DNA of 64,000 nt from positions 38,669 through 102,668 of the forward strand of contig JAVHLM010000007.1 of NCBI GenBank assembly GCA_031082125.1, given 5' to 3'. Each line of letters opens with the position of its first letter. The stretch's first letter is position 1. Under the pieces are notes generated by a model. The model had not been told where the DNA came from. It worked only from the letters and a program-made list of their open reading frames with translations, and searched no databases. This stretch comes from Candidatus Eremiobacterota bacterium (GTDB lineage: Bacteria; Vulcanimicrobiota; CADAWZ01; Ess09-12). Shown here one piece after another: positions 15,789-24,667 of this stretch. Made by a program: the position numbers and the translations under genes.

Positions 15789-18227
15789 TTAGCGGCGCCC
15801 GCCCCTGAAGCCACCGAAGCCTCCCCTGAAGCCTCCAAAGCCGCCACTTCTGCCCCAGCCGCCACCGCCCCAGTCCCTGTCGAAGGACTCGGCCCTGTGG
15901 AAGCCTCCTCCCCAGTCGCCGCCCCACGAAGAAGCAGCAGCGCGCTGCTCGCCGGCCTGGCGCGACCACTGGTGATCTTCCAGGGAGTTGACGGTGCCGG
16001 CGTTCTGGACATTGTTCCATGAGCCCCTGTTGTCAACCTGCTGCCAGCCGCTCCCCGTATTGCGGTACACGCTCCCGTCGCGCTCGGCATAGTAGTTGTT
16101 ACCTGCCTGCTGGACATGGGTGGTCTGGCCGCCGGGGCCCGTTACCTTCCCCGCTCCCACGGTCTCTTTTGACCCCGAGCCCGCATTGCCGACGTTGACG
16201 CGCTCGCCGGATGCCGAAGCGCCGGTCCTGGGGTTGTAGGTGCCGCCGCGGCTGCCGTAAGCATAGTTTCCCGTGTAGACATTCTCGACGCCGGCCCTCT
16301 GCCCGGCAGAGATCTGCCCTGTCACTGAATTGTAGGAGTGGCCGACCTTGCTTGCCCAGGCGTTCCCTGTCCACGCGTTGTAGCCTCCCGATGTCCTTGT
16401 CACGACGCCCGTATTGCCCCAGCGGGAATATACGTTGCCTGTCGTGGCCGACCAGCTGTTCGGCCCCCAGCGGGGATAATTACCTGCCCATCCGCCATAG
16501 CCCCACCCGTAGGGCATGGCTCCCCAGTAAGGAGCCACTCCCCAGCACCAGTCCGCCATAGCGTCGCCGTAGGCCCATCCGAGTCCGAAGCCGATTGCCC
16601 AGTTCGTCCAGGGAGTCCACGCGGGATTCGCCGCGTAGCCGTAAGTTACTGGAGCGGGGTACCAGCCGTCGTCGTCGTAGTAGTCCGTGTAATCATAGCC
16701 TGTACCGTACACGATGGTATTGTCGGGCGATACCGCGGTTCCCATGTAGCCTGGGGTATATCCCGAGGTCACGGTATCGGGGGTGGAGCCGTACACTTTG
16801 ACGAAAGTGACATAGTAAAGGGGGGAACTGGGAGGGATGGAGTAAATCACCGCAGGGACTTTGGTGGCGGCGCTCCATGTGCCGGCAAGCGAGGTGGCGG
16901 AGAACCAGAGGCCGTTCACGCATGCGTACCAGGTTTTCTCATCGACGCGGATGAGGGGAGTCGCTGAGTTCAGCACATAGGAGAGGGGAGTCCCGGCGAT
17001 TGTCTGGAGCTTCGGATCGCCGTTTATCTGGGGAGTGAACTTCGCCTGGCTGATGTTCACCGTGGCCGTCTGCGGTATCTGGTTTGATATGAGGGCCTCC
17101 TGGGCCTGCGGAGTTCCGGGCACTGAGGCCTTGGCATTCTCCTTGGGGCTCGCGTCGGGTATCTTGGCGAAATCGGCCGGGAGAGCAGACGCGGCAATAT
17201 ACTGCCAGGGGCCCTTGAAATCGGGGGCCCAGAACCAGCGGCCCGTGACCAGCAGATAGGTCCGCTGATCATAAAGGGATTTAAAGACATTGCCGGTGGT
17301 GTTCTTGAGATAGAGGAGCATGGTCCCGTCAAGAGGCACCCAGCTGGGAGTGCCGTCGGTCACCACGAGCTCCGTGGGAGTCGTGACTACGTAGATATCG
17401 GGTGCAGAAGAGGAAAGGGAGGGCTTTGCCTTTGTCTTGTCGTCAGGCTGGCCTTCCATCAGGTCAACGGTATTCTGTTTCGCCAGGCCCTGGGCGATGG
17501 CGTCGGCACCTTGCGGGGTGCTGTCCGACACTGTCCAGGGACCTGAAAGGGCCGGGGCCTCCATGAACCCGTCAAAGAGGTGGAGGTAGAGCTGGCCTGA
17601 AGAGTCTTTGAAGACAAGGGCCCTCGAGTTGAGGATTCTCTGAAGGCTGCTCCCCTTTACGGCCGCCCAGATGGGGGTGCCGTCAACAGAGACAAGCACG
17701 GCCGGCTTCTGTGAAAAAATTACGGCTGGAGGACTGTTCTGAAGAGGCACGGCGTTGCCTGCCTGCTGCTGCCCCAGTATTGAAAGCGAAGCCTGGAGCT
17801 GGTCCAGAGGCATGGTGGCATTGCCGTTCGCAGCGGTGCTCTGGATGTCCTGGCGGTACTGTTCCGCCTTGTCGGGCGCTGAGGGGAACACGGCTTTTGT
17901 CACGTTGATATCATGAAAATAGACTGTACGGGACACTTTGTCGGTATAGGTTCCGGCGCTGATCTGAACGACGCCGAAGACAGGCTCCTTTGAGTCCTGG
18001 GAGAGGGCCGACACGGCGGCATGGGCCTCGAGGGTGAAGGTGTCCCAGCTGTCTAGCTGGGGCTGGTAAATGGTATAGGTTATGCCGTTTACCACGGCTG
18101 TCTTTGGCCATTTGTCAGGAGCGACATCGCTGGAAGAGGGCTGCTGCCCATAAACCGGGGGCACCGCCGCTGCCATAACCGCGAAAATAAGGACAAGAAC
18201 AAGGGAAATGAAAAACCTGCCTGCCAT
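15789..18227 (-). CDS. Large secreted Trp/Tyr/Gly-rich protein
   Basis: 812 residues from ATG 18227, chosen because GGAAGGTGA precedes it and the signal peptide MAGRFFISLVLVLIFAVMAAA starts there. Residues 30-560 hold repeated units about 75 residues long around PAVLVSVDGTPIWAAVKGSSLQRILNS, PTELVVTDGTPSWVPLDGTMLLYL and LQTIAGTPLSYVLNSATPLI, each followed by a Trp-Tyr segment ending in a GPW or GTW. Residues 600-680 are a Trp/Tyr/Gly run (GWYPAPVTYGYAANPAW, WAIGFGLGWAYG). The end is Gly-rich with GGFRGG motifs. It looks like the proteins annotated as carbohydrate-binding family V/XII in soil bacteria; probably surface exposed. The repeat and low-complexity layout is seen directly, the function is not. 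Confidence 0.65.
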   Translation of the reverse strand: MAGRFFISLVLVLIFAVMAAAVPPVYGQQPSSSDVAPDKWPKTAVVNGITYTIYQPQLDSWDTFTLEAHAAVSALSQDSKEPVFGVVQISAGTYTDKVSRTVYFHDINVTKAVFPSAPDKAEQYRQDIQSTAANGNATMPLDQLQASLSILGQQQAGNAVPLQNSPPAVIFSQKPAVLVSVDGTPIWAAVKGSSLQRILNSRALVFKDSSGQLYLHLFDGFMEAPALSGPWTVSDSTPQGADAIAQGLAKQNTVDLMEGQPDDKTKAKPSLSSSAPDIYVVTTPTELVVTDGTPSWVPLDGTMLLYLKNTTGNVFKSLYDQRTYLLVTGRWFWAPDFKGPWQYIAASALPADFAKIPDASPKENAKASVPGTPQAQEALISNQIPQTATVNISQAKFTPQINGDPKLQTIAGTPLSYVLNSATPLIRVDEKTWYACVNGLWFSATSLAGTWSAATKVPAVIYSIPPSSPLYYVTFVKVYGSTPDTVTSGYTPGYMGTAVSPDNTIVYGTGYDYTDYYDDDGWYPAPVTYGYAANPAWTPWTNWAIGFGLGWAYGDAMADWCWGVAPYWGAMPYGWGYGGWAGNYPRWGPNSWSATTGNVYSRWGNTGVVTRTSGGYNAWTGNAWASKVGHSYNSVTGQISAGQRAGVENVYTGNYAYGSRGGTYNPRTGASASGERVNVGNAGSGSKETVGAGKVTGPGGQTTHVQQAGNNYYAERDGSVYRNTGSGWQQVDNRGSWNNVQNAGTVNSLEDHQWSRQAGEQRAAASSWGGDWGGGFHRAESFDRDWGGGGWGRSGGFGGFRGGFGGFRGGRR

Positions 18228-18352
18228 ACATGTCACCTTCCTTCTGAATAAATAGGACTTCCCGGGAGGCCTTCCCATTGATATATTTCTCAAAGGCCAC
18301 CCTCACAATATTACCGCACTGAGGGCTCTTTTCCTCTCAAAATCCTCGCAGG

Positions 18353-18375
18353 GGCGGGAGAAATATTTCCCCGCC
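18353..18375. promoter_or_regulatory. 23-bp near-perfect palindrome in a divergent region
   Basis: GGCGGGAGAAA, centre T, ATTTCCCCGCC: 10 of 11 base pairs symmetrical. It lies in the 236-base gap between the divergent secreted-protein gene (start 18227) and the site-2 protease gene (start 18464). It could be an operator for either. No T run follows on either strand, so it is not a terminator. Confidence 0.5.
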
Positions 18376-18463
18376 ACGAAAGGAGAGGAATCTCCCTCCC
18401 CCGGGAATAAATTATCAGAGTGGCGCACCTGAAGATGCGTCCCTGTCACAGAGGAAGAGAGAA

Positions 18464-19705
18464 TTGATGATGGACGGAACGAAAGAGCCTGTCAGCGCAG
18501 AGGGCCCCGGGCAGGGAGAAGGCTGGCTTTACTACTGCCCCCGGTGTGGCAGGGCATTCCCTACCGCCGGGGCCCTGAAGGGCATATGCCCCTGCGGTGC
18601 CGTGCCCCTCGAGCCCTCGGAGCTGAGGGACATGAGAGAGAGCCTTTTCCCTCTGATAAGCCGGTATTTACCCATTGAATGGATTGCTCTTGAGGGGGCT
18701 TCTTTTTACTTTCCCGTACCTGAGGGAGTGAAGCTCCCTGCAGAGCTGGTGCAGAAGCTTTCCGATGAAGGCTTCATACCCTTCATACGGAGGAGGGAGG
18801 GGATCCGCTTCTGCCGTCTCCTGAAAGTGGGCAGGAGGGGGAAGGGGCAGAATGTCATCCTTCACCTTGTGCTTCTGGTGCTCACCATTATCACCACCAC
18901 TCTGACAGGCTACTTCATGAGCTATGATCTCTATGCGATGAAGCTCATCAAGAACATATGGGGGGGCGCCGCAGGGTTTTCCCTGGGGCTCCTCTTCATC
19001 CTGGGAAGCCACGAGCTGGCCCACTGGGTCACGGCAAGAAAAAATGGCATTCAGGCGAGCTTTCCTTATTTCATCCCCATGATCCCCGTGCTGTCCCTTG
19101 GGACTCTCGGCGCCGTCATCAATATCAGGACCCCTCCCCCCGACAGGGAGGCGATGGTAAAGCTTGGTGCGAGCGGTCCCCTTACGGGCGTATTGGCGTC
19201 AGTGATCGTGATAGCCGTTGGCCTCTCAATGTCGCCTCTTGTCGATATCACAGGCATAAAGCCCCCTTATATCTCCCTGGGCGATCCTCTCCTGTTTCAT
19301 TATCTTGCCTATGGCTTCAGGGCGATACCCGAGGGGAAGGATATCATGCTGCATCCCCTGGCGCTCGCAGGGTGGTTTGCCCTCCTAATCAATGGCTTCA
19401 ACCTTCTGCCTGTCGGCCAGCTTGACGGTGGTCATATTACAAGGGCCTTCATGCCTGCAAAAGCGCACCGTATTCTCTCTTTTCTGGTGGTGGCAGTGCT
19501 GATTCTGCTGGGATTGCTTTACTGGAAAGGCTGGATCACCCTGGCCGTCCTTGCCCTGGTTTTTGCCCTTGCCGGGAATCCCGGCTCAATAGATGATGAC
19601 AGGCCGCCCGGCAGGACGGGAAAGATACTTGCCCTTGCGGCACTTCTGGTTTTTCTGGTGAGCGTGAATATTGAGCCGTTGAAAATGGTGATGCCGCCTC
19701 AATAG
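18464..19705 (+). CDS. Site-2 protease family (M50) membrane metalloprotease
   Basis: 413 residues. An N-terminal zinc ribbon (CPRC at 25-28 and CPC at 42-44) precedes a domain of about 70 residues and six or more membrane helices. GSHELAHWVTARKNG carries the zinc motif (H183, E184, H187), and LLINGFNLLPVGQLDGGH gives the third ligand Asp in the NxxPxxxLDGGH motif. The short loop FPYFIPMIPVLSLGTLGAVI is typical of the EGY/YdcD-like branch. Such enzymes cut membrane-spanning regulators. The cytosolic zinc ribbon is an uncommon addition. AGGAAGAGAG precedes the ATG. Confidence 0.88.
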   Translation: MMMDGTKEPVSAEGPGQGEGWLYYCPRCGRAFPTAGALKGICPCGAVPLEPSELRDMRESLFPLISRYLPIEWIALEGASFYFPVPEGVKLPAELVQKLSDEGFIPFIRRREGIRFCRLLKVGRRGKGQNVILHLVLLVLTIITTTLTGYFMSYDLYAMKLIKNIWGGAAGFSLGLLFILGSHELAHWVTARKNGIQASFPYFIPMIPVLSLGTLGAVINIRTPPPDREAMVKLGASGPLTGVLASVIVIAVGLSMSPLVDITGIKPPYISLGDPLLFHYLAYGFRAIPEGKDIMLHPLALAGWFALLINGFNLLPVGQLDGGHITRAFMPAKAHRILSFLVVAVLILLGLLYWKGWITLAVLALVFALAGNPGSIDDDRPPGRTGKILALAALLVFLVSVNIEPLKMVMPPQ

Positions 19706-19720
19706 AGGCTTGGCTTCCTT

Positions 19721-20755
19721 TCAGCTTTCAGCCTCATCAAAGAAGCGTACTTCCTCATCCATTCTTGCCCCGTCCTCCTGGGCCTGCTTGTCAATGAGGG
19801 GATAAAACTGGCTTCCCTGCATCATTTTCCTGGAACCGTAAAGAAGCTCTGTCCATCCCTCCTGCATCCTGCCGAGGTCAAAAGTGAGGAGGCAGAGCCT
19901 TATCTTGTTCATGGAGATATTCACGATATTGAGGCCGTCCATGAGCGCCCAGCCAATCTGTATGATTCCTTCCCTCGCCTTGCCGATGGTCTCCTTGAAG
20001 AGCACCTTTTCTGTCTTGAGCTTGGTCCTGTGGAGGAGAGCAAGGAGCCAGTCCACCTCTCCGATAAACTCTCTCATGGAGATATCGCTCTTTGTCATCT
20101 TGAGAAAATTTTTCTGCAGGTTTGCCAGGTGTTTGGGGAAGAGGAGGCCACCAGTGGTGATCTCTATCTCCATGTCGATGGTGCTCATAAGATCGAACTC
20201 CTTGGAGATCTCCTCGGTGGCCATGGCGAAGACGTGCTTGCATTTCTTGCAGTACACTTCTCCGGGCACGTTTATGTAGCCGCAGTCAGGGCATTCCTTG
20301 CCTCCCATGGCAAGCTGGTAGCGCTGGAAGTTCTTGTTGGCCTGCGACATCTGCTTGAAGGCAGATACAAGAATATGGAGGCCCTGGGCAATGTGCTTGG
20401 TGTCGGAGTCCACAAAATAGAGGAGAAGCTCGGCGAGGGCCTTTTCCTGCTCCTCGAAGGCCTTGAGAATTTTCTGGGCCTCCTTGTCGATGACCTCGGG
20501 GAGCTGGGCCTCCGAGTAGATGGTGAGGAAGTTCCGGTATGATTCAAAAAAACGAAGCTGCAGGTTCTTGATCTTTTCCTCAAGGATGGCCTTCCCGAGC
20601 TTTTCCTCTCCTACGGCAATGGCCACGGCTATAAGCTCGTTGATGAAATAGGATTCAGTGACGTTGGGGATCTCGAGGCCTATAAGGCGTGAATCGGCAT
20701 GGACCCCGTCACCGAACCATGACTCCTTGACAGATTTCGCGATGTTTCCTTCCAT
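19721..20755 (-). CDS. Helical protein with central zinc ribbon, unknown
   Basis: 344 residues, cytosolic, mostly helical. A CPDCGY / CKKC zinc ribbon sits near residues 155-175 between two long helical regions (EEQEKALAELLLYFVDSD and LANLQKNFLKMTKSDISMREFIGEVDWLLALL). No catalytic motif and no known family. It is convergent with the site-2 protease, whose own N-terminus also carries a zinc ribbon. The ATG is preceded by GGAGAAAGC. Confidence 0.6.
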   Translation of the reverse strand: MEGNIAKSVKESWFGDGVHADSRLIGLEIPNVTESYFINELIAVAIAVGEEKLGKAILEEKIKNLQLRFFESYRNFLTIYSEAQLPEVIDKEAQKILKAFEEQEKALAELLLYFVDSDTKHIAQGLHILVSAFKQMSQANKNFQRYQLAMGGKECPDCGYINVPGEVYCKKCKHVFAMATEEISKEFDLMSTIDMEIEITTGGLLFPKHLANLQKNFLKMTKSDISMREFIGEVDWLLALLHRTKLKTEKVLFKETIGKAREGIIQIGWALMDGLNIVNISMNKIRLCLLTFDLGRMQEGWTELLYGSRKMMQGSQFYPLIDKQAQEDGARMDEEVRFFDEAES

Positions 20756-20915
20756 TGTGCCGGAAGCTTTCTCCTTACCTTGTGAGGTTCCGCAGGCTCA
20801 CGTAATAAAAAAACCAGATGATCCCGTGGTTCATAATGAGCGTGAGTATATAAAGAATAATGACTTATTACACAAGGGGAGGCAATCTCCTTCAACGGCG
20901 TGGGAAGAGAGAAGC

Positions 20916-20950
20916 AAAAAAAAGAGGCACCGGCACGGTGCCGGCGCCTC
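20916..20950 (-). terminator. Rho-independent terminator after dnaK
   Basis: A 12-13-bp stem starting GAGGCGCCGGCA with a short CCG loop, followed by eight T on the minus strand. The single odd pair is a G.U wobble in the minus-strand RNA but an A-C mismatch on the plus strand, which points to use by dnaK. It begins 20 bases after the dnaK stop. Confidence 0.92.
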
Positions 20951-20970
20951 GCCTGGAGCGGAGGGACCTG

Positions 20971-22860
20971 TTAATTTTTCACATGATATTCAGCATCAAT
21001 TATGTCATCATCTCTCTGGCCTTCGCCCTGGCGCCCCTGTCCCTGGGGGCCGTGACCGTAAGCGCCATAAGATCCGCCGTCGCCGCCTGTGTTGCATGTG
21101 CCTGACGAGCAGCCCTGGTGGCTCTGCTGCTGGCCGTAAGCCTTTGACGAGAGCTCATAGACTGCCTGGGTGAGCTTCTCCATATCGGCCTTGATCCTGG
21201 TGGAGTCTTCCCCCCTGGCGCTTGACCTCAGGTCGCTTATGGCGCTCTCTATCTTTGAGCGCATTGAGCTGTCAAGGCTCGAGCCCAGATCTCTCATGGT
21301 CTTCTCCGTGGTGTAGATGAGGCTCTCAGCGTTATTCCTGAGCTCCACCATCTCACGGCGCTTCCTGTCCTGTGACTCGTATTGCTGGGCATCGTTTACC
21401 ATGCGCTTCACATCCTGATCGCTCAGGTTTGTCGTGGCCTTGATCTGGATATTCTGCGTATTTCCCGTGGCCCTGTCCTTGGCCGTCACCTGGAGTATGC
21501 CGTTGGCGTCTATGTCGAAGGCCACCTCGATCTGCGGCATTCCCCGCGGAGCCGGCGGGATGTTGGACAGCACGAACTTCCCGAGGCTTTTATTGTCGGC
21601 GGCAAATTCCCGCTCGCCCTGGAGCACATGGATATCCACAGCAGGCTGGTTGTCAGCGGCAGTCGAGAAGATCTCCGACTTTGAGCACGGTATGGAAGTG
21701 TTTCTGGGAATGAGCTTTGTCATGACTCCTCCAAGCGTCTCAATGCCGAGAGTGAGGGGGGTGACATCGACGAGCACCACATCCTGCACTTCTCCGGAGA
21801 GCACTGCCCCCTGGATTGCCGCGCCAAGCGCCACGCATTCGTCAGGGTTGATGTCCTTATTAGGCTCTTTCCCAAACCGTGATCTCACATAATTCACTAT
21901 CATGGGCATCCTTGTAGCGCCCCCTACCATAAGAACCCTGTCAATATCCTTTGGATCGAGCTTTGCGTCCGCCATAGCCTGGTTCACGGGCCCGGCGCAC
22001 ATCTGGACGAGATCTGCCGTGATTTCCTCAAATTTTGCCCTTGTGACGGTCATATCAAGGTGCTTCGGTCCATTCTGGTCAGCCGTGATGAAGGGAAGGT
22101 TCACCTGCGTCTGGAGCACCGTGGAAAGCTCTATTTTTGCCTTTTCCGCTGCTTCCTTGAGCCTCTGCAGTGCCATCCTGTCATGCTTCAGGTCTATGCC
22201 CTGCATTCTTCTGAACTCCTCAGTAAAATGGTTTATGAGCTTCTGATCCCAGTCATCACCGCCAAGGTTGGTGTTCCCCGACGTTGACTTCACCTCGAAG
22301 ACACCGTTTCCTATCTCCAGGATTGACACGTCGAAGGTGCCGCCGCCCAGGTCAAATACAAGGACCGTGAGGAGCTCTTCCTGTTTGTCAAGGCCGTATG
22401 CAAGGGCGCTTGACGTGGGCTCATTGATAATTCTCAGGACCTCAAGCCCCGCTATCTGGCCGGCATTCTTGGTGGCCTGCCTCTGGGAGTCATTGAAATA
22501 TGCGGGAACGGTGATGACCGCCTTGGTGACCTTCTCGCCAAGGTAGCGCTCGGCATCTTCCTTCAGCTTCTTCAGAATCATCGAGGATATCTCTTCAGGC
22601 GAGTAGCCTTTCCCGTCTATGGACACCCTGTAGTCGGTGCCCATTTTCCTCTTGATGGATACTATGGTCCTGTCCGGGTTGCTGATGGCCTGCCGCTTTG
22701 CAAGCTCTCCCACGAGCCTCTCTCCATTCTTGGAAAAGCCCACTGTCGAGGGGGTTGTTCTCCCACCCTCAGAATTGGCGATTACCTCGGGCTTCCCTCC
22801 CTCCATGACTGCCACGACGGAATTGGTTGTTCCCAGGTCTATTCCCACTATTCTAGCCAT
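20971..22860 (-). CDS. dnaK: Molecular chaperone DnaK (Hsp70)
   Basis: 629 residues. The ATPase domain starts [17 protein letters not shown] and has [15 protein letters not shown] and the [10 protein letters not shown] phosphate loops; the linker and peptide-binding domain follow ([24 protein letters not shown]). The C-terminal tail is Gly/Gln rich ([14 protein letters not shown]) with a CSSGTC Cys pair, and ends [12 protein letters not shown]. No grpE, dnaJ or hrcA flanks it. GAGGAGGG precedes the ATG. The leader contains an inverted repeat (22879-22899) that is not a CIRCE box. Confidence 0.97.
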   Translation of the reverse strand: MARIVGIDLGTTNSVVAVMEGGKPEVIANSEGGRTTPSTVGFSKNGERLVGELAKRQAISNPDRTIVSIKRKMGTDYRVSIDGKGYSPEEISSMILKKLKEDAERYLGEKVTKAVITVPAYFNDSQRQATKNAGQIAGLEVLRIINEPTSSALAYGLDKQEELLTVLVFDLGGGTFDVSILEIGNGVFEVKSTSGNTNLGGDDWDQKLINHFTEEFRRMQGIDLKHDRMALQRLKEAAEKAKIELSTVLQTQVNLPFITADQNGPKHLDMTVTRAKFEEITADLVQMCAGPVNQAMADAKLDPKDIDRVLMVGGATRMPMIVNYVRSRFGKEPNKDINPDECVALGAAIQGAVLSGEVQDVVLVDVTPLTLGIETLGGVMTKLIPRNTSIPCSKSEIFSTAADNQPAVDIHVLQGEREFAADNKSLGKFVLSNIPPAPRGMPQIEVAFDIDANGILQVTAKDRATGNTQNIQIKATTNLSDQDVKRMVNDAQQYESQDRKRREMVELRNNAESLIYTTEKTMRDLGSSLDSSMRSKIESAISDLRSSARGEDSTRIKADMEKLTQAVYELSSKAYGQQQSHQGCSSGTCNTGGDGGSYGAYGHGPQGQGRQGEGQRDDDIIDAEYHVKN

Positions 22861-22878
22861 ACTGAATCCCTCCTCATT

Positions 22879-22899
22879 GTTGAGCGTTATTGGCTCAAC
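22879..22899. promoter_or_regulatory. Inverted repeat upstream of dnaK (not CIRCE)
   Basis: Perfect 7-bp arms GTTGAGC and GCTCAAC separated by seven bases, just upstream of the dnaK ribosome-binding site. CIRCE would be TTAGCACTC-N9-GAGTGCTAA, so this is different in sequence and spacing. The position suits a repressor operator or a leader hairpin. Confidence 0.55.
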
Positions 22900-23029
22900 T
22901 AATTTGTAAAATTTGTTTCACATTTCATTAGATGTAATAGTAAGACAATAGATTCATGACATCAGGGAGGGAAAAAGAAGTGGTCGGGTGGTCGGGGGCT
23001 CATAGGGTAAAGGAATGAGAGCCTTGTCG

Positions 23030-24667
23030 TTACGGCACGGGCACTGCCGCTTTCTTCAGAAACATAAGGTGTGACTCGGTGACAAAGGGCTTGAGGAACT
23101 TTGAAAATGCGTTCCGCCTGCGGGTATTCTCAATCATTGCCGTTGCCGTGTCGGCGCTGATGCTCCCAGTGGCAAGGTACCTGAAGGTGGTGAGAAGATC
23201 ATAGTCCATGGTCCGTTCCTCAACCTTTTCGATACCGTAAAGGGAGGGATTCCTGTATACATCGGTATTATCGGTGAGAATGAACTTTCCCGGCGCTATC
23301 ATATCTATAAGGTCATTGTGCTCCGCGATGAATTCCAGTGTTGCCGCCGCCTCTTCAGGCTTTTCACCGGGAAATCCAAGGAACAGGAAAATCCAGTTGA
23401 GTATGCCGGCCCGGTGGGCCCGGGAGAGGATTTTCGCCGCCAGTCGGTGATCATACCCCTTGCGCATAAGATCAAGGACACGCTGGCACGATGATTCCAT
23501 GCCGTAAAGAAGAAAGCGGCAGCCTGCCCCTGCGGCTTTCTCAAAGTCAAGCCTCTCCAGGGACTTGTCAAACCTTACCTCGCCACCCCAGTGAAACCTT
23601 GGAGGTGCGGAGGGAAGAAGTTCCGCCAGACCACTGATGATGGCCGGAGGAACGGCGTCATCGACAAAATAGAAGTGTGACGCCCCCGTGGCGGCCGCCA
23701 TGCTCTCCATTTCCTTAATCAGCCTTGCAGCCTTTTTCATGCGGAATGACGAGAGGCTCATGGAATGATTGCAGAAGGCGCAGCGGTTCCAGTAACAGCC
23801 CCTCGAGGCCGACAGGGGAAGATAAATCTTGGGTGAGAAATAGCGCCCCAGAGGAAGGCCCTGGAAGTCAGGCGTGGGAAGGTCATTTACCGGCAGCGGC
23901 GCAGGGGGTGCCACGGTCCCCATGTGTTTCTTCCCTTCAGGAAATATGATGCCGGGCACCGTATGAAGGCTTTTCTTCTGCGCCACCGCGTCGGCAAGGG
24001 CCAGCAGTGGAACCTCGCCTTCATATACTATGAAAGAGTGGCAGCAGGAAAAAAGCTTTCTTTTATATGCAAGCATGGCGCCCAGGTGGGTTATCATACT
24101 CCCTCCCATGGTGACATGCACTGCGGGAAGGCGTGCCACGAGAAGCCTGCCCAGGGTGAAGGCCGGTATTATCTGCGAAGGCCAGCTCACCGAGATCCCT
24201 ATAAGTTCCGGCTTCTCTTCGAGAATTGCGGGGAGGGCCTCTTTTTCGAAGAATTCAATATAGGGGTTCTTCTGATAGTCCCGCGTAGCTCTCAGCACCT
24301 GCTCCGATGAGGATGTCCTGTATTCCATCCGGAAGTCTTTCAGGTCAAGCGAGGTCCCCTCATGGCGCATCCCGATCTCTCTGAGCATATTGGTGAGGAG
24401 TGTGGTGCTCCAGTAATATTTGTCCTCCCTGAGGTATTCCTCCCCTGAGCGGAGGTGGCCCAGGGCCTCGCTTATCAGCGAGAAAACGGCGTCAGGCTTG
24501 TTGGAAAGGAATTCCGGGGAGAGGAAATACTCGTAGGAGGAGAGATTCAAGTCCATCAGGGAGACTTCATGGGTGCTCCCGGCCCTGAGGTATGCCGAAA
24601 GGGAGGGAAGGGCAAGGTGGGGGAGAAATGGCTGTGCCTGCGGGGGGAAGAGGAGAAGGACCTTCAT
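23030..24667 (-). CDS. B12-binding radical SAM enzyme
   Basis: 545 residues from ATG 24667, which overlaps the stop of the NHL gene (ATGA) and has a perfect AAGGAGG site. The N-terminal half is a Rossmann-like B12-binding domain (KVLLLFPPQ, VSLMDLNLS, ELIGISVSWPSQI, VHVTMGGSMITHLG). The radical SAM core has C291, C296, C299 in GCYWNRCAFCNHS, a CX4CX2C spacing also seen in RiPP-maturation-type radical SAM proteins instead of the usual CX3CX2C. FYFVDDAVPP and FLFLGFPGEKPEE are later barrel motifs. The reaction is unknown; methylation or rearrangement is typical of the class. Translational coupling to the NHL lipoprotein is clear. Confidence 0.85.
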   Translation of the reverse strand: MKVLLLFPPQAQPFLPHLALPSLSAYLRAGSTHEVSLMDLNLSSYEYFLSPEFLSNKPDAVFSLISEALGHLRSGEEYLREDKYYWSTTLLTNMLREIGMRHEGTSLDLKDFRMEYRTSSSEQVLRATRDYQKNPYIEFFEKEALPAILEEKPELIGISVSWPSQIIPAFTLGRLLVARLPAVHVTMGGSMITHLGAMLAYKRKLFSCCHSFIVYEGEVPLLALADAVAQKKSLHTVPGIIFPEGKKHMGTVAPPAPLPVNDLPTPDFQGLPLGRYFSPKIYLPLSASRGCYWNRCAFCNHSMSLSSFRMKKAARLIKEMESMAAATGASHFYFVDDAVPPAIISGLAELLPSAPPRFHWGGEVRFDKSLERLDFEKAAGAGCRFLLYGMESSCQRVLDLMRKGYDHRLAAKILSRAHRAGILNWIFLFLGFPGEKPEEAAATLEFIAEHNDLIDMIAPGKFILTDNTDVYRNPSLYGIEKVEERTMDYDLLTTFRYLATGSISADTATAMIENTRRRNAFSKFLKPFVTESHLMFLKKAAVPVP

